Below are positions 47,634 to 60,807 of a DNA stretch of 64,000 nucleotides, piece by piece (position 1 is the first letter of the stretch; each line of letters begins with the position of its first letter). The position numbers and the translations under genes were made by a program. The notes below the pieces were generated by a model. That model ran no database searches. It saw only the letters and a program-made list of their open reading frames with translations, and was not told where the DNA came from. This DNA is from Heterostelium album PN500 (lineage: Eukaryota > Evosea > Eumycetozoa > Acytosteliales > Acytosteliaceae): NCBI RefSeq assembly GCF_000004825.1, contig NW_008805063.1:620857-684856 (forward strand), read 5' to 3'.

Positions 47634-48780
47634 TTTATAGAAAGATTTTTATACAAATTTAGTTTTTAGGTTTATGTGATTGATATGAAAATGTGATTTT
47701 ATAAAAGTGATAGATAAGATAGATAAAGACTATAGTATAACTACAACTAATTTGGTTGTTGTTGCAAGTGATTAAAGAGTTGGATTTTGACAAACAAAGT
47801 GGAATTAGAAAAGTGGTGTTTTTGTTTGTTTATTTGTGAATAGTCGAAAATAAGAATAAATAATGATATTATTGTTTTTGTTGTGATTAAAGTGTTTTTA
47901 AATTAGTTTATAATTATATAATTATTAATAAATAGAGAAATATAATAAATTAAATAAGTAACTACGGTTGTTGTTGTTGCTGTTGTTGTTGCAAGTTGAA
48001 GTAACAAGTGACAAACAACTACAAATAGTAAATATTTTGGATGGTTGGTTTTTTGGTGTTAAATATGTTTTGTCTGTTCACTCTATTTATAACTAATCTT
48101 TTTCTGGCGTTATTATTATTATTATTAAAATAAATAAATAACAAAAAATAAATATTTTAAATATTCTGTTGTTGCTTTATTTTGCTTGATTAGTGATTAT
48201 TTAATATTGTTGACAACAAGCAATAATTTAGACAAGAACACGGGTGGAAACAGTACGGGGTACAATGTTTTTTTTTTTCTTTTTGTTTGACAGTAAAGTA
48301 AATTTACTTTGGTGTTTGGAATTATATAAACTTGATATCGAAATCACCAATAAATATATGTATTTATATATTTTATAGAACTTGTTTGGTGCTAATGAAT
48401 TGTTATCGTATAGAGGTGGTTCGTTTTAAAGAAAACAAAATTTAGAAGTTTACAAGTATTTGGTTGTTTGTTTGTTGCTGTTGCTTTGTTTTTCACTATA
48501 GTGTGTGAGTTCAGCTGATAGATAATTCACTCTTTTCTTTGTTCTACTTTTTCTCTTTATCACAAAACACACTCTTTCTACTTTAACACTCACACTCACA
48601 TATAGATCGTAATAGTGATATGGGAACGTGGTGGAACAGGTGTTAATGACAAAAAAAAAAAAAGATAGTGTATAAAGAAAATAAGTAAACTGTTGTTTCA
48701 CACACTCACTTTTATGTTTTTTTTTCTTTGTTATTGCATATGGGGGAAAAGTCGTTGTTGTTAAAGATATAATTAATGAA

Positions 48781-48806
48781 ATATATATATATATATATAT
48801 ATATAT
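48781..48806. repeat. AT dinucleotide tract
   Basis: 26 bases of alternating A and T inside the gene-free region. Confidence 0.9.
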
Positions 48807-49165
48807 GTTGATTCTGGAGGGTGATAGTGTCGTGGTGGATTGTATATGGTGTGGCTGTGGTACTGTGTGGTTGGTTGGTGTTTGACAATAGAAAAGAATT
48901 AAAAAGTGTAAGACGAGTGATGATTAATAAAATGGATATATTTATTGCTGTTGTTGACAGTGTTACCACCGTTGTAGTTAAGTTACTTTTATATGTATGT
49001 GTTTTTGCTTTTTTGGAATATCAAATTTATAAAATCACAAGTTTAAATAAAACAACAAATAGAATTGAGAGATTTCAATACAACCAAATAAACTATATGG
49101 AAATGGAGTGAGAATGTATTGAGATTAGTCAGGAGGTAGTGAATCTATCTATCTCACACTCTCTA

Positions 49166-49186
49166 TGTGTGTGTGTGTGTGTGTGT
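49166..49186. repeat. TG dinucleotide tract
   Basis: 21 bases of TG repeat on the plus strand, inside the gene-free region. Confidence 0.9.
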
Positions 49187-52100
49187 TTGAGTTAAAGTTT
49201 GATAACCCGCAAAACACATACAATAATAATTATAACAATAACACACACAGATCAAAAAATTAAAAAATAAAAGGGTGGTAACTTTCACACCTATTTTTTA
49301 TACCAAACACAAACTTAAACAAGCCAAATAAATGACTTTGATATTTTAATAATTTCAATGTTGTTTGATTTGATATTGATTGAAAGTATAAATTTGGAAG
49401 GAATGTGTGATTCATTCATGAATACATACCTGTTTGCCTGGAAACAGTCACTTTTAGATTAGATGAACCAACAATTTACAGTTGAAGATTCCTGTGTAAT
49501 TGGTTGTGTTGTTATTGTTATTGTTGCTGCTGTTGTTGTTGCAAGTAGTAAAATAGTATAATAGGAACTCTAATATTGTGTGCTTGAAAGTTGACAGTAT
49601 TGCTATTGTTATTGTTGACTTTTGAAAATAAATAAAATAAATAAAATAAATAAATTGTTTTGTTGTTGTTTTGATTGAAAGTAAATAGGTAGGTTGATTA
49701 AAAGCAAAGTTAACTTAAGTTAGTAATTTATTTTTAATAATAAAAAATTGATTTTATATAAAAGGGTGGTGAAGAAAAGAGAGTAGGAAGAAAAAAATAT
49801 TAAAAAAAAAACAAATTTATTATTATTAGTTTAATTTCATCAAACAGCAACATCAGCACTGACACAATATATGTATTATTTATTTATATCACGACAATCA
49901 TCACACACCTATAATTATACATAATGTAAATAATTAACACCAAAACAAGACCACACTCTGATGAACCACACCAACAAAACCACACACTTTTATGTGTGAA
50001 AAAAAAATAACACATCAGTGAAAAGAGTTGATGATCATGTTTGAAATCAAAAATTTGCTTTTTTTTTTTTAATCTTTAATCTGACAAGGTTGGTTTTTTA
50101 ATTATGATTGTCTGTGAGTAGACAAAACACTCTCTGAAGTATGTCAATGATTCATCAACCTCTGACACACTCACACATTGCTTGCAAAGCCAACAAACAC
50201 AATTTTTTTTTTTTCTGGTTGCTTATAGTGTATTCGAATAACAGAGTTGAGAAAATAGAGAGATTAAAATAACTAACCAACTACAATGTCGATTTTGATT
50301 GTATAAAGCATACAAAAGACAAAAAAAAAAAGAACAATACCAATAGAACACACACTTAAACAAACATTACATCTATCTTTCTTTTGCTTTTAAAATAAAA
50401 GAGGTTTATTACCATAAGCATTACATATTATTGGTTGATTGATCTATAATGGCTGTTATTTTTTGTTTGTTTATTATTAGATAGCACTGATTATAATTTT
50501 AGATCATTGTTATGTCTGTCTTTATTGTTGTTTCTTTTTTTTACTATATATGGTAAAGATTTTTACAAGTGATAATTCAAAAAAATATATAGTAGTGGAA
50601 ACAACACACACTTAAGAGTGGCACCAAACACAATAGTATTAGTCATAGATGCTTTTGTGTGTAAAAATACAACTGTCTATCAACTATAACCAAAAAAAGT
50701 AAAATTGTAAACTAGTAGTTTGAAATTGAACACACACAACTGACTTTGGTGAATGTGTGTCAAAGTGAGAGAGAAGAGAGAGAAAATTCAAAGGATAAAG
50801 CTATAAAAAAAAATATTAAATTAAAATTAAATAGATAGGATAGATGTTAAAGAGTTGGTTTATTACAACTTATTATTTTAAAATAATTTCACAACCCTAA
50901 TGATGGCGATGATTTGTGTGTTGGTTGTCCGGTATACCAAAATGGAAATTGGAAATGAGATAATAATATAGGAATGTATGTTGTTATAAAAGTTATTTTT
51001 GTTTTGTGTGTGAGAGTGTGAGTGTGTGGTTACAACGTTTTGTTATTGTTTAATGTTTACCAATATTAAGGTGTAATTATATTAGCGTGGTGGTAGTAGC
51101 GGTATGCTGATATTATTGATTTTATCTTGTTATTGATATTAATATATATATATATTTATTTTGACTATAGTCTGATTTAAATGTTGCAATAGTGCTTATA
51201 TATATAGAAAATAATTGCAATAAGCAAGCAGAGGGTTGGCAATAACAATAACACGCATATTGCTGTTGTTGTTGTTGATTATAATGAATGGAGAGTTGGA
51301 ATTTCCAACAATCGATAGTTGTTAATTTCCTTAAAAACAAGAATTCAAATTTGAAAATCTATTTTTATCTGTGTTTGATGCTTATGTATTTGAAATTAAC
51401 TTACCTTTTAGATACTGATATTTTTTCTGATTGATTAATAATAATTGGGTGGTTATTTATTATTTAAATATTTATTTTTAACTTTATTTATATATTTTTT
51501 TACAAAAAATTTCAAACTATTTAATACCAGTAATTTAATCTAAGTGAATTGGATTTTCAATTAATCGATGCTATTTTTGAGGAGTATAGGAAGCAAATGT
51601 TGATTTTGAAAGTTTAGGTTTTGGGTATGTGGGTGGGTTGCCTTATATATATAGTAAATATTATGACTGTGCAAAACAACTTGAATGACTCAATTCATAC
51701 AACACACAATTAAATAAAATTAATTAAAAATTAAAAATAATAATTACTTTTTTTTTTTTTAATTAATGAAAACAAAAAATGATGCTGAAATTTATGTTCA
51801 ATTATATGATTGAATTCCCTGGTCGCTACTCTTTAAAAATAAAAAAAATAAAAATTACACTAGTTTGGCGTGAATGAGGTTCTTTGAAGTGAAAAAATCA
51901 CCTATTTTTTTTTTTAATTTTAAGGTGTGGGGGTGATTGGTTCTGTCATGTGATGTCATTGGTATTAATGTTCTTGATGATGTAAGAAATAACTTTAAAA
52001 AATGAAAATATTCAATTTAAAAATAGTTTTTAGATATTTGTAAAAAAAAGGGTGGAAATATTTTTAAAATCATAAAATATCCAAGCTGTTATTAATTTTT

Positions 52101-53763
52101 AATGAAATTTCTCAATTTTTTGATAATGGAATTTGGTGATGGTAAGACTTCCACGCGGAATTCAATTCCACCGACAAAACAACTAGTTAATCTTTTATTC
52201 GATCGAATATACCCATGGTTTTTGATTGTGCTTATACAATTCTGTTGATCTCCAAACAATTGATTCCGCAATCTAAATCCAATGTTCTAAACGGTTTGAA
52301 TAATACTAGTAAAAGTCTATAGACTAATACTATTTACTTTTCTTTATCTTTTCTTTTATTTTATTTCAAAGTATCTTTGTTATGATGTCATGGTAATCTT
52401 TATTAAGAAACTTAATCAAAAGTGTAAAAATAGTAATATAGTTCTTTTTTTTTTCTTTTGAAGGATAACAAACAAACAAAAGAACTAGCACTATGATATA
52501 CTATTAGACTTTTTATTTAATCATACTATATCTATCATAGTACTGATATAGATATACTATTTTAACTCATTGTATTAATAGATTTTTGTAGAGTTTAAAA
52601 TGAAATAGATAAAAGTGTTGAAATAGTAACACAGTAAATAAGAAGAGATACATTGCTGAAGTTACACAAAATGACCCAATATAAGTGTTGCTTATGAGAA
52701 AATGAAAATTGTGGTGATAGATGTGGTGCGATCAAAAACTAATCGTATTTACACTACTATATTAAAATTGTGTGAATCGCAGTAATCTTAATATATCTGT
52801 GTTTGATTTCAACTTTAATTAAAACAAAATTTAAAGAACAATTCTAAAATAGATAGATATAAATAAATCAATTAATTACTATTGTATTTCTAAAAAGTTT
52901 AGAGGTGGTTTTTTTTTTTTTTTTTTTTGATTGAATGAGGCATTCAGTTACACTATCATTACGACAAAAGGTATAAAGATTTTTAAAGTATTAATATGCA
53001 AAAATAATTATAATAATGATGGGGGAAATTTTCATCGGAGCTGTACATTTTTATTCGTACACAACGCAGTAATGATTGAAGATCATTCCTTTATGTGTTG
53101 TTTTTTTTTTGATTTTTTTTTTGACTGTGTGGAGCTAAATTACTAACACTGGGTGTTAAAAAAGTTTTTTTTTGGCATCTGTGTTGTGTTGAAGTGATGT
53201 GATTGATTTTTTTATCAAAGTCCATGGACTCCTTCATAGAGGTGCCATATCAAAGAGTTTCTTTGTTTGGAGTGCAAACAATGCATTTAATATTTTTTAA
53301 GTAACTTAAAATATTTGTTGGGCCAACACGATCCCCCCCCACACAATGAGATTGATTCCGATTGGTCTTAAGTAATCGAAATAAAAAAAAGTTATTCACG
53401 ATGTATTAGGAGTTGCAATTATTAATGCAATGACCAAACCTCTCACAAATCTTTTTGTGTTGATACACCACCCTTTAAACACCACACCAAACAGAGTGAA
53501 ATTTAATAATTTACCAATTAAAAATTAGAGTTCTAATTTATGGACATTTGTTGGTTGGATATGAGCATCTAATTGATATACTACCTTGATTTCTCTTTTT
53601 CTTATTTCTCTTTTTCTTAATTACCAAACTATTTATAACTGTTGATGATGAGGGATTAATTATTTTTGTCCTCTACTCTTTTTTATTTAATTTTCTGTAA
53701 TATTACATATAATTTTTTGTAAATATATAAATATATAAAAATATATTTTTTAAATAACTTTAC

Positions 53764-53796
53764 TATATAAATATTTCTTTTTTTTTTTTTTTTTTT
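53764..53796 (+). promoter_or_regulatory. TATA box plus oligo-dT
   Basis: TATATAAATA followed directly by a T-run of about 22 bases, 35 bases before the ATG at 53831. TATA followed by oligo-dT at the transcription start is the classical dictyostelid core promoter. Confidence 0.55.
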
Positions 53797-53830
53797 GTAC
53801 ATACACATAAATATATATATAATTAAAATA

Positions 53831-54832
53831 ATGAAAAAACAAGTAACAACACCCAATACATCCGAACAAAAAAGGGATAACAGATCTTATGTTAATCCTA
53901 TGGATGAACAAGAATGGAATGAAATTACAAATGCCAAAGGTACCTTTGGAGTTGTCGCTCCAACCCAAGTAGAAACACATGAGCCAGGAAAGAGACTGTA
54001 TCCAGATTCATGGGAGATGAATTTCTGGAATCGATATTTCGGATGGTTCTTGTTTGGTAACAACGTGATTGGACGTGCCATTGGATTCATTTTTGTCACA
54101 CCACTGACCAACCTGACAGGTCTATCACTTTACTATCAGCTATACTTGAATGAAATCTTCCACACTCATTTCATGACCAGATTAGCTCATTTCGTTCTGA
54201 TGCCACTTATCAATTTCTTCTTGATGGTATTCCTCTGTCAATTCAATTTCTCAGAACAATACCTGTGGATCAATGCTGGAACAGCTATGACCGTTTACCT
54301 AATGCTCTGGTACCTGGTTTGGGGACTCACTCAGAATGCAACTTTTCTCGGTCTGTTCATGGCTCCTGCACTCTCCCTGTTATGTTTGTCTGCCAATCTT
54401 TTCTACAACTTCTTCCGTCATGACGATGGTCAGAGCCAAGCCTTCTACGACTCCACCGTTATCTACACCAACCCACTTCTCTGGGTAATTTTTTGTGGTA
54501 TGTTGCAGAGTGGTAGCCACTCATTCGAACCAAAACTTCCACCAAGAGTAAACCATACTCAAGATCGTTGGGTTGGTCTCCACGACTTTATCGAGAGGGG
54601 ATTCAAACAACACCGTGGATTCCAGACCATCGGTACATTAGTTGCAGCCTTCCTCTTTGGTACCATGGACGAGATCATTGCTTCACCAAGATTATTCCCA
54701 TTGAACGTACTCAAGGTAACCTACATGCTCGGATACAAACCAGAACAATGGGCACAAATTCAATTGCTAGCCAAGAAATCAATGGAATTTGGTAATCCTG
54801 CTTTAGATTATATTGGTCAAGCTCAAGCATAA
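53831..54832 (+). CDS. Multi-pass membrane protein, DUF962/Mpo1-like
   Basis: Single exon. From the ATG at 53831, which follows the TATA/oligo-dT element, it gives 333 residues; an in-frame upstream ATG at 53795 lies inside the likely promoter and is not chosen. About 100 polar N-terminal residues are followed by five or six hydrophobic helices (near residues 72-95, 110-130, 140-163, 166-190, 212-230, 268-285). The stretch WVIFCGMLQSGSHSFEPKLP has the His-then-Phe-Glu...Pro arrangement of the DUF962 family, whose yeast member Mpo1 is an ER dioxygenase acting on 2-hydroxy fatty acids. I regard that link as tentative. No signal peptide; an ER or other endomembrane location is inferred. Confidence 0.7.
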   Translation: MKKQVTTPNTSEQKRDNRSYVNPMDEQEWNEITNAKGTFGVVAPTQVETHEPGKRLYPDSWEMNFWNRYFGWFLFGNNVIGRAIGFIFVTPLTNLTGLSLYYQLYLNEIFHTHFMTRLAHFVLMPLINFFLMVFLCQFNFSEQYLWINAGTAMTVYLMLWYLVWGLTQNATFLGLFMAPALSLLCLSANLFYNFFRHDDGQSQAFYDSTVIYTNPLLWVIFCGMLQSGSHSFEPKLPPRVNHTQDRWVGLHDFIERGFKQHRGFQTIGTLVAAFLFGTMDEIIASPRLFPLNVLKVTYMLGYKPEQWAQIQLLAKKSMEFGNPALDYIGQAQA

Positions 54833-55068
54833 AAAAACAATATATAATAATATAATAATATAATATAATAAACTTTTGTACATATTTACTTTACTTTTAA
54901 AAAATACTATACTTTATTTTATATTATTTTTGCTTTAAACTATCATTCAAACATAAGAAAATCAAAGAAGATTTCTCACAAGTATTTCTTACAATTAAAT
55001 CTAAATTAGTATTAACAGGTTTATCTGGATATAAAGTGTGGTTAGTTAGTAATAATTAACTTTAAATG

Positions 55069-58000
55069 TTAATGGTTTATAATAATCTTACCATCAGGTA
55101 TCTTCTTCATAGACGTAATATATCTTCTAATTGAAGTGGATAGCTTGGTGGTCTTCTCGTTGGAGTAAGGAGAGAGTACTCTTTCGATGAACGCTACATC
55201 CAAGAGCAGTTGAGCTTGTCCGCATTGCGATACGTAGAGTGGATCTAGCTTTTCAAAGTTGTACTGTAGTGCAACCAAGAGATATTCGAATATTCTCATG
55301 ATAATACCACTGGTTACATCTATAGAGTTGATGGTCTTCATCACTTCGTTGTGAATGAACACAATCTTTGTCAAGATGATCATAGTGAACGAACTGACCT
55401 TGGTCGGTGCATTCTTGCTACACCAATTGATTCCAGAATACAATATTCCCTTTGACACCAAATCACTAAACTCTAAATTCTTCTCTTGCACATACTTTTC
55501 AAAGATCATCTTTTCCAACACACCTAGTTTCTCAATTACTTTCTAAAGAAGGCGAGTGTTTATAATTATAATATTATTAGTAATCATCATGATGATTCAC
55601 TTATTTGTTGTTATCTTTATTAACTTACCTTTATTCTTTGTGACATTGGTTGATGGAATAATAATACATAGTAGTCACGTAGTTGAATGGCAGTCTTTGA
55701 TACAACCGTTGAACAATTTGAAAGTGAGAGCAATACCTTCTTTGTTTCGCTAATCTGTTCAACTGGTTCTTCATCTTCATCAGTCTTTGATTTATCGATT
55801 GCACCGTTATTCGATTCGAAAACAAGATGATGTAGACAATCACCGAATGATTCTATTGCTTCACATAATGCTTTCTCAACATGTTTAAGTAATGCCTAAA
55901 TATATAGATATAATTGTTGTAGATTAAGATATTAATAAATAGTATTATGATGATTGATATTGATATTGTGATATAAACTTACAGGATTGGTTGCTAATAC
56001 AGATAGTTGAGTAAGTGACGACTTGATGGTATTGAAGAATTCATCGAGTAGTCTGGTGGTAACCATGCCATCTACTTGGTTGGCAGAGATGATCATGTTT
56101 TGTGCATCGTCGTTGATCGCCCAGTCTTCGAGGAGATAAAGGAACGACACCTCACCGATCATCTCCGAGCAGATTCTGCTAACAAAGTGGAGGGTGAGTG
56201 ACTCTACCAGTTGACGTATAGCATCGAGGTAGCTGTCAGGCATGCCAAGACCAACCAACATCTCCAAACACTTGATAACCTCATTGACATTCTCCACCAT
56301 ATTGGATGTCATATCGCTCGACAAATCCTCAGCCGACAAGTCGTCGTTGAAGAACAGATCCTCCACTTTGCCCGAGTACAACTGTAGCAAGTCAATTACC
56401 AACTTTCTGAAATTCTCTTCGTTCATCGCCGATGTTGCTGCTGAATATTGTTTCTTGTGTGACTTGAACGAGCTATTAACATCCTTTTGAATAACATGTA
56501 TACCATCAGAGTTTTTCTAAACAACATTAACAAGTTAAGTTAGTTAATATGTAACAACACAATAACAATAACAACAATAATAATACATACGGAATACTCT
56601 TCAGTTATCTTTTTAAATAAGAATTTATGTTTCTTATCTGTTATCTTTTTGTAGAGTTTGTAGGGAGATGCATCCGGTTCCAATTCCACTAGCTTGATAC
56701 GAGTGATAGAGTCACCTTTTCCTTTCTTCTCTGAGAGTTTGTACATACGATACTCTGACGCAGAGTCTGGGAATCTCTTCATACACATTGCAATGAGATC
56801 TTTGATCTTCTTGTCGTCGGTGACACTGTACGAAGAGAACGATTCATCGAGGTAGTGTACTACCACCGTAATACTCTTGGCTTCCTTCACCTTGGCAGTG
56901 GGCAACAACTGATTCTGCTTGTTACTCTTCAAACTGACATCGGGATCCTTAATATCGAAACGACCCTCTACATATGCCTTTCCCATCTTATAAAGATTAG
57001 GAATATTCGATAGCAACAATATAGATAATCTTTGTATTCTTTTATGATGTGGTAATGATTCTAAACATAAAACAAAAACATTAGTAAACAAAATACAATG
57101 TGTATCAATCAATGTTGTTGTTGTTGTTGTTGTTGTTGCTTATTAAAACTTACTATCTTCATGACATTGTTTTATCAATGTAATGATTGCTTTATGTTTG
57201 TTTGATAGACAATACCAACATGGATCACCTATCATTGCCCATTCACCTTTGCCATTGCCAATCTCCATTAAGACTCTGATTGCCTTCTTGAGATGATCTG
57301 GCTTTGCATGTGGATCTCTCAACGAAGAATACAACTGACCTCTAAAATCCTCCATGATTCTCTCGATATCCAACAAAACCTTTTGAAATACCTTCTTATT
57401 GTTGGTTGTAATCATATTCTTTGCTGTCTTATAATTATGAATGATCTTATCAAATTCACCCTAAAAACAAATACAATTACAATACAATTACATTAGTTAT
57501 CTTAATTCTTTTTCTCCACTTGACAATCAATTTGTTAGTTAAACTAATTACCTGTTTAATATTCTCAACAATCTTTCCTGGTAGTTTAAAAATGAGTTTA
57601 AACTTGTTTAGCAGTGCCAATACCTTACGAATTCTATCTGCTTCTTGTTTTCCATGTAACAATGGATTATATACGAGTGATGATTTATCAATGATTTCTT
57701 AATAATAGAAGAATAAAGAGAGATCATATCATTAGTATAAATGTGCTATAATTATTATACAAATCTATAAATATATATATATATATACTTGTAAATGAAC
57801 CAGTCATATCTTGTAACATAGAACTAGATGATATCAGAGTGTATACTTCATCTACGGTATCTTTACACTTTACAAAGTGTTCAAAGTTATCCTTTACCAA
57901 CAGTTTAATCTCTAGATCCTTCGATGTCGATTCCTCTTTCAACTTGCTCAATCCAACCGATAGCTCTGTAAACTTTGTCTGTGAATGTATCTCTGATAGG

Positions 58001-58545
58001 AAAACCACTGGATCAAACTGTTCAGACTCCAATGATATCAAATGACTCTTTACATTGAATGATTTTCTTGGTGGTATTCTAATGATTCATGAATTGTATC
58101 ATCATCATAAGTTATTATCAAATATTATTGAATAGATTAGATTGATATAATATAACAAACATACTTTAAAATTCCTAGAGGATCTTTGAATGCATTTTCA
58201 TCGATTTGAATGGTTGTGGTTGGTGAGGTTGGTGTTGATGCAGTGGTCGAGGGTAGTGCACCACCCGATGCATTTACAACGGGTGTATCATTGGTCGGTA
58301 CTATAAAGAATGCATTCTCATCGACTAAGAACTCTTGCCAACCATCCTTTAGTTTATTCCACGATATTGGTTCTGTATCTTCCTCTGAATCTGTATAATC
58401 TATAAATGATAAATATTTACATCAAAAAAAAAAAGATCATCTCTAATTAATACTCTAAAACCTATATTCTTTCCCAACTACTGATTGTTATTTATCAATA
58501 TAATATTATACCATCATAATCAGATGAATCATCAGAACTTGACAT
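55069..58545 (-). CDS. sec5: Exocyst subunit Sec5 with Ras-association-like domain
   Basis: Exocyst tethers secretory vesicles to the plasma membrane. Nine exons (58545-58512, 58399-58165, 58078-57789, 57697-57552, 57460-57154, 57060-56591, 56516-55983, 55895-55629, 55542-55069) join in frame to 918 residues; human EXOC2 has 924. Family landmarks: [20 protein letters not shown] and [21 protein letters not shown] near residues 95-150, as in EXOC2 (YLANFHSNTSF; LVKNNFDCFV.SKDTI). The usual N-terminal TIG domain, which binds RalA in animals, is not visible: only about 90 acidic residues precede the core. Instead, residues about 398-490 read as a ubiquitin-fold Ras-association domain ([17 protein letters not shown], then [12 protein letters not shown], then [12 protein letters not shown]). 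The C-terminus is helical CATCHR-type. Confidence 0.85.
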
Positions 58546-59194
58546 ATTATAAGCTTGTTATGTGTATAGTCAAAATTTACTTTTATCTCTATACTTTAAT
58601 TAAAAAAAAAAAAAAACTTTTAGAACATTTAGTTTTTTCATAATCTCGATCAAAATGAAATCAATTGAATATAGATCATTTAATTAATTGAAAAGTATCT
58701 TGGTAAATATTAAAAAAATAGAAATAAAATATAATATTAAATAATTGTAAATTTCATACAAATACTACTATTCAATCTCAGATTTATTATTAATTTCTAT
58801 TTTATATTTATTTTAATAATAAAAGAACAAATTTGTAACTTCATTTACTTTCAATTAAATTCTACTTGTTACCATTGTCACCATATATAAGATATTTTCA
58901 CATTCATCGGGTAGAACACGGTGATGAATTCTGTTGTCACAAACTTAGTGTTGAAAATTCTTTTTATCTTTTTGTCAACCTTGAACCAAAATTTTTAAAA
59001 AAAATCAAACACTAAGATTTTAAAAATAAATATTAATTTTCATTTTTTTTTTTCTTCATACTTTTACAAGAAGAGAGTGTAATAGCTGCTATCTAGATAG
59101 AAAGGTGGGAGTCAAAAGAGTGTAAAACATTTAGATAAGAAAGATATATATATATAGAATCGATACATAGTATAATATAGTTAGTATAGATAGA
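58546..59194. other. Divergent promoter region
   Basis: Shared upstream region of sec5 and the VIT1-like gene; A+T-rich with A/T-runs and a TATATATATAG about 40 bases before the 59195 ATG that could serve as its TATA box. No gene seen. Confidence 0.55.
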
Positions 59195-60342
59195 ATGTCA
59201 TCACCAGATTACCAAGCCATTAATAGTGGTGCGAACGATGGTGCCATTATCAACAATGATAGCAGTAGATTGGAAGATATAAACGATGACGATGAAGAAC
59301 AAGAGAGATTGTATCTTTCAACAGATTCATCATGTCCTACTTCTGCAGAGTTAATGTCGGTAACAACCAACTTGCCAGAGGTAGACAACAAGATCCAACT
59401 GATGAGCGACTCTGACAGTATCGGATCACCAAACTCACAGACTCCACTCACAACCGCCACAACCTCGAGAAGAAAACAAATAAAATCAGACATCAACGAA
59501 ACATTAACAAAGATAAAATCAATCAACAAAGAAGATTTGAAATTAGAGTAAGTTGCTATAACAACAAAAAACTAACTAGCTAACTAACTATAACGATAAA
59601 TCAATCAATTAATAGCACTGGAAAATATATTAAAAGTATTGTATATGGTGGAATGGATGGTTTGGTAAGTATTTTTGTGAGTGTGGCTGTGGTTGCCACT
59701 GGACAGGCATCGATTGGTTTGCTACTGTCAATCGCATTCGCCAAGTTGGTGGCCGGTGCCATTTCTATGGGTATGGGAGACTACCTTGGAACTCAGGCGG
59801 ATGTCGACTTTGCCAAGGGTGAACGCCAGCGTGAGTCGTGGGAGGTAGAGTACTATCCAGAGGGCGAGAAGAAGGAGATGGTCGAAATCTATGTATCCAA
59901 GGGAATACCACTGGAGATTGCTACTGAGGTAGTGGATATTCTCGCCAAGAATCAAAAGGGATTCGTCGATATCATGATGGTCGAGGAGCTCGGTATCATG
60001 CCGGACACCGAGAACGAAGTCGCCTGGAAGAATGGTCTCGTCAACTTTGTGTCGTTCCTCATCTTTGGAATCATCCCGATGTTGCCATACTTTGTGTTGT
60101 TGATCGTCGCCAAGACCGACGGACTCAACTTGGAGCACGGAAACAACCCAACATTCTACACTGTCATTGCACTCACCGTTGTAACACTCTTCCTCATGGG
60201 TGTCTTCCAAGCAAAGACAACCGACTCCAACTGGATCAAAAAAGGTTTAATCACTGTAATTCTCGGTGTAATTGGTGCATTCTCTGGTTATATCACCGTG
60301 GAGATCGTTAGATTGATAGATCCAACCATCGACATTAATTAA
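59195..60342 (+). CDS. VIT1/CCC1-type vacuolar iron transporter
   Basis: Exons 59195-59547 and 59616-60342 give 359 residues. The first 118 are polar, acidic and Ser/Thr-rich and probably cytosolic; the rest is the VIT domain, whose members move Fe(II) or Mn(II) from cytosol into vacuoles. Diagnostic: IVYGGMDGLVSIFVSVAVVA at the first membrane helix (Asp within the GGxDG motif), AFAKLVAGAISMGMGDYLG in the second, then a hydrophilic metal-binding loop rich in Glu (EVEYYPEGEKKEMVEIY, VVDILAKNQKGF, MMVEELGIMPDTENE) as in plant VIT1, and three further helices. Conserved Met/Glu positions of the metal site appear kept. In a phagotrophic amoeba the contractile vacuole or lysosome is a likely site (inference). 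Confidence 0.9.
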
Positions 60343-60807
60343 TCACTTTGCAACCAATCATTTCATTATTTTATCATCATCATTTCATCAATGTAATATT
60401 CTAAAGTTTATATAATAAACAATTATTTATTTATTTTAATAATAAATCATGGTCATCAGAGACTATCTTATCTAAACATATCTAGATACATCCGTTTCTG
60501 CTACTCATAAAAATGGAAAAAAATGTCAATATCTTGGAAATAAGTTTCAAAATAACTTACAATAAAATAAACTATATCAAACATAATATACTGGATCTTT
60601 TACTAATAAAATAAAATATTATTTATTTAAATGATGGAACAAAGGAATTTACCAGGTTTGTACAACATAAATACAAAAAAAATTAATTCTAAATCTTTAA
60701 CTTTCACAACCAACTATCCAGCTAGGGAGTTACAATCTCAAGAAAGATTATTAGGTACTTCGAAAATAACAAATGGATATATAGGACGATTATCTTTGCA
60801 AAAAAAC
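60343..60807. other. Intergenic
   Basis: 3' flank of the VIT1-like gene. A plus-strand frame from 60631 to 60840 begins with ATG and has 69 codons, but it overlaps the better minus-strand ORF and its A+T-rich codon use makes it doubtful. Nothing else seen. Confidence 0.45.

Larger units (their letters stand above)
46814..53830. other. 7 kb gene-free region
   Basis: No ORF in this stretch looks coding in either strand; the longest are under 100 codons and low complexity. Roughly 47-52 kb is strand-asymmetric: the plus strand is rich in T and G, so the minus strand, sense for the CENP-B-like gene, is A/C-rich with CAACAA runs. This mirrors 14.3-17.2 kb. A TTGTTGTTGCAAG motif recurs near 47,765, 47,985 and 49,535. 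Slightly more complex patches lie near 52,140-52,320 and 53,220-53,400, the latter with a C8 run, without recognisable genes. A long 5' leader with introns, distal regulatory DNA or a non-coding transcript are all possible. Confidence 0.6.

Noticed and set aside
48450-49111. Several ORFs of 80-100 codons in the 7 kb desert
   Set aside because: Overlapping on both strands, composed of repeats and homopolymers, with no domains or splice support.
53795-53830. Upstream start for the membrane protein
   Set aside because: It lies at the end of the oligo-dT promoter element, so it is probably not transcribed as coding sequence.
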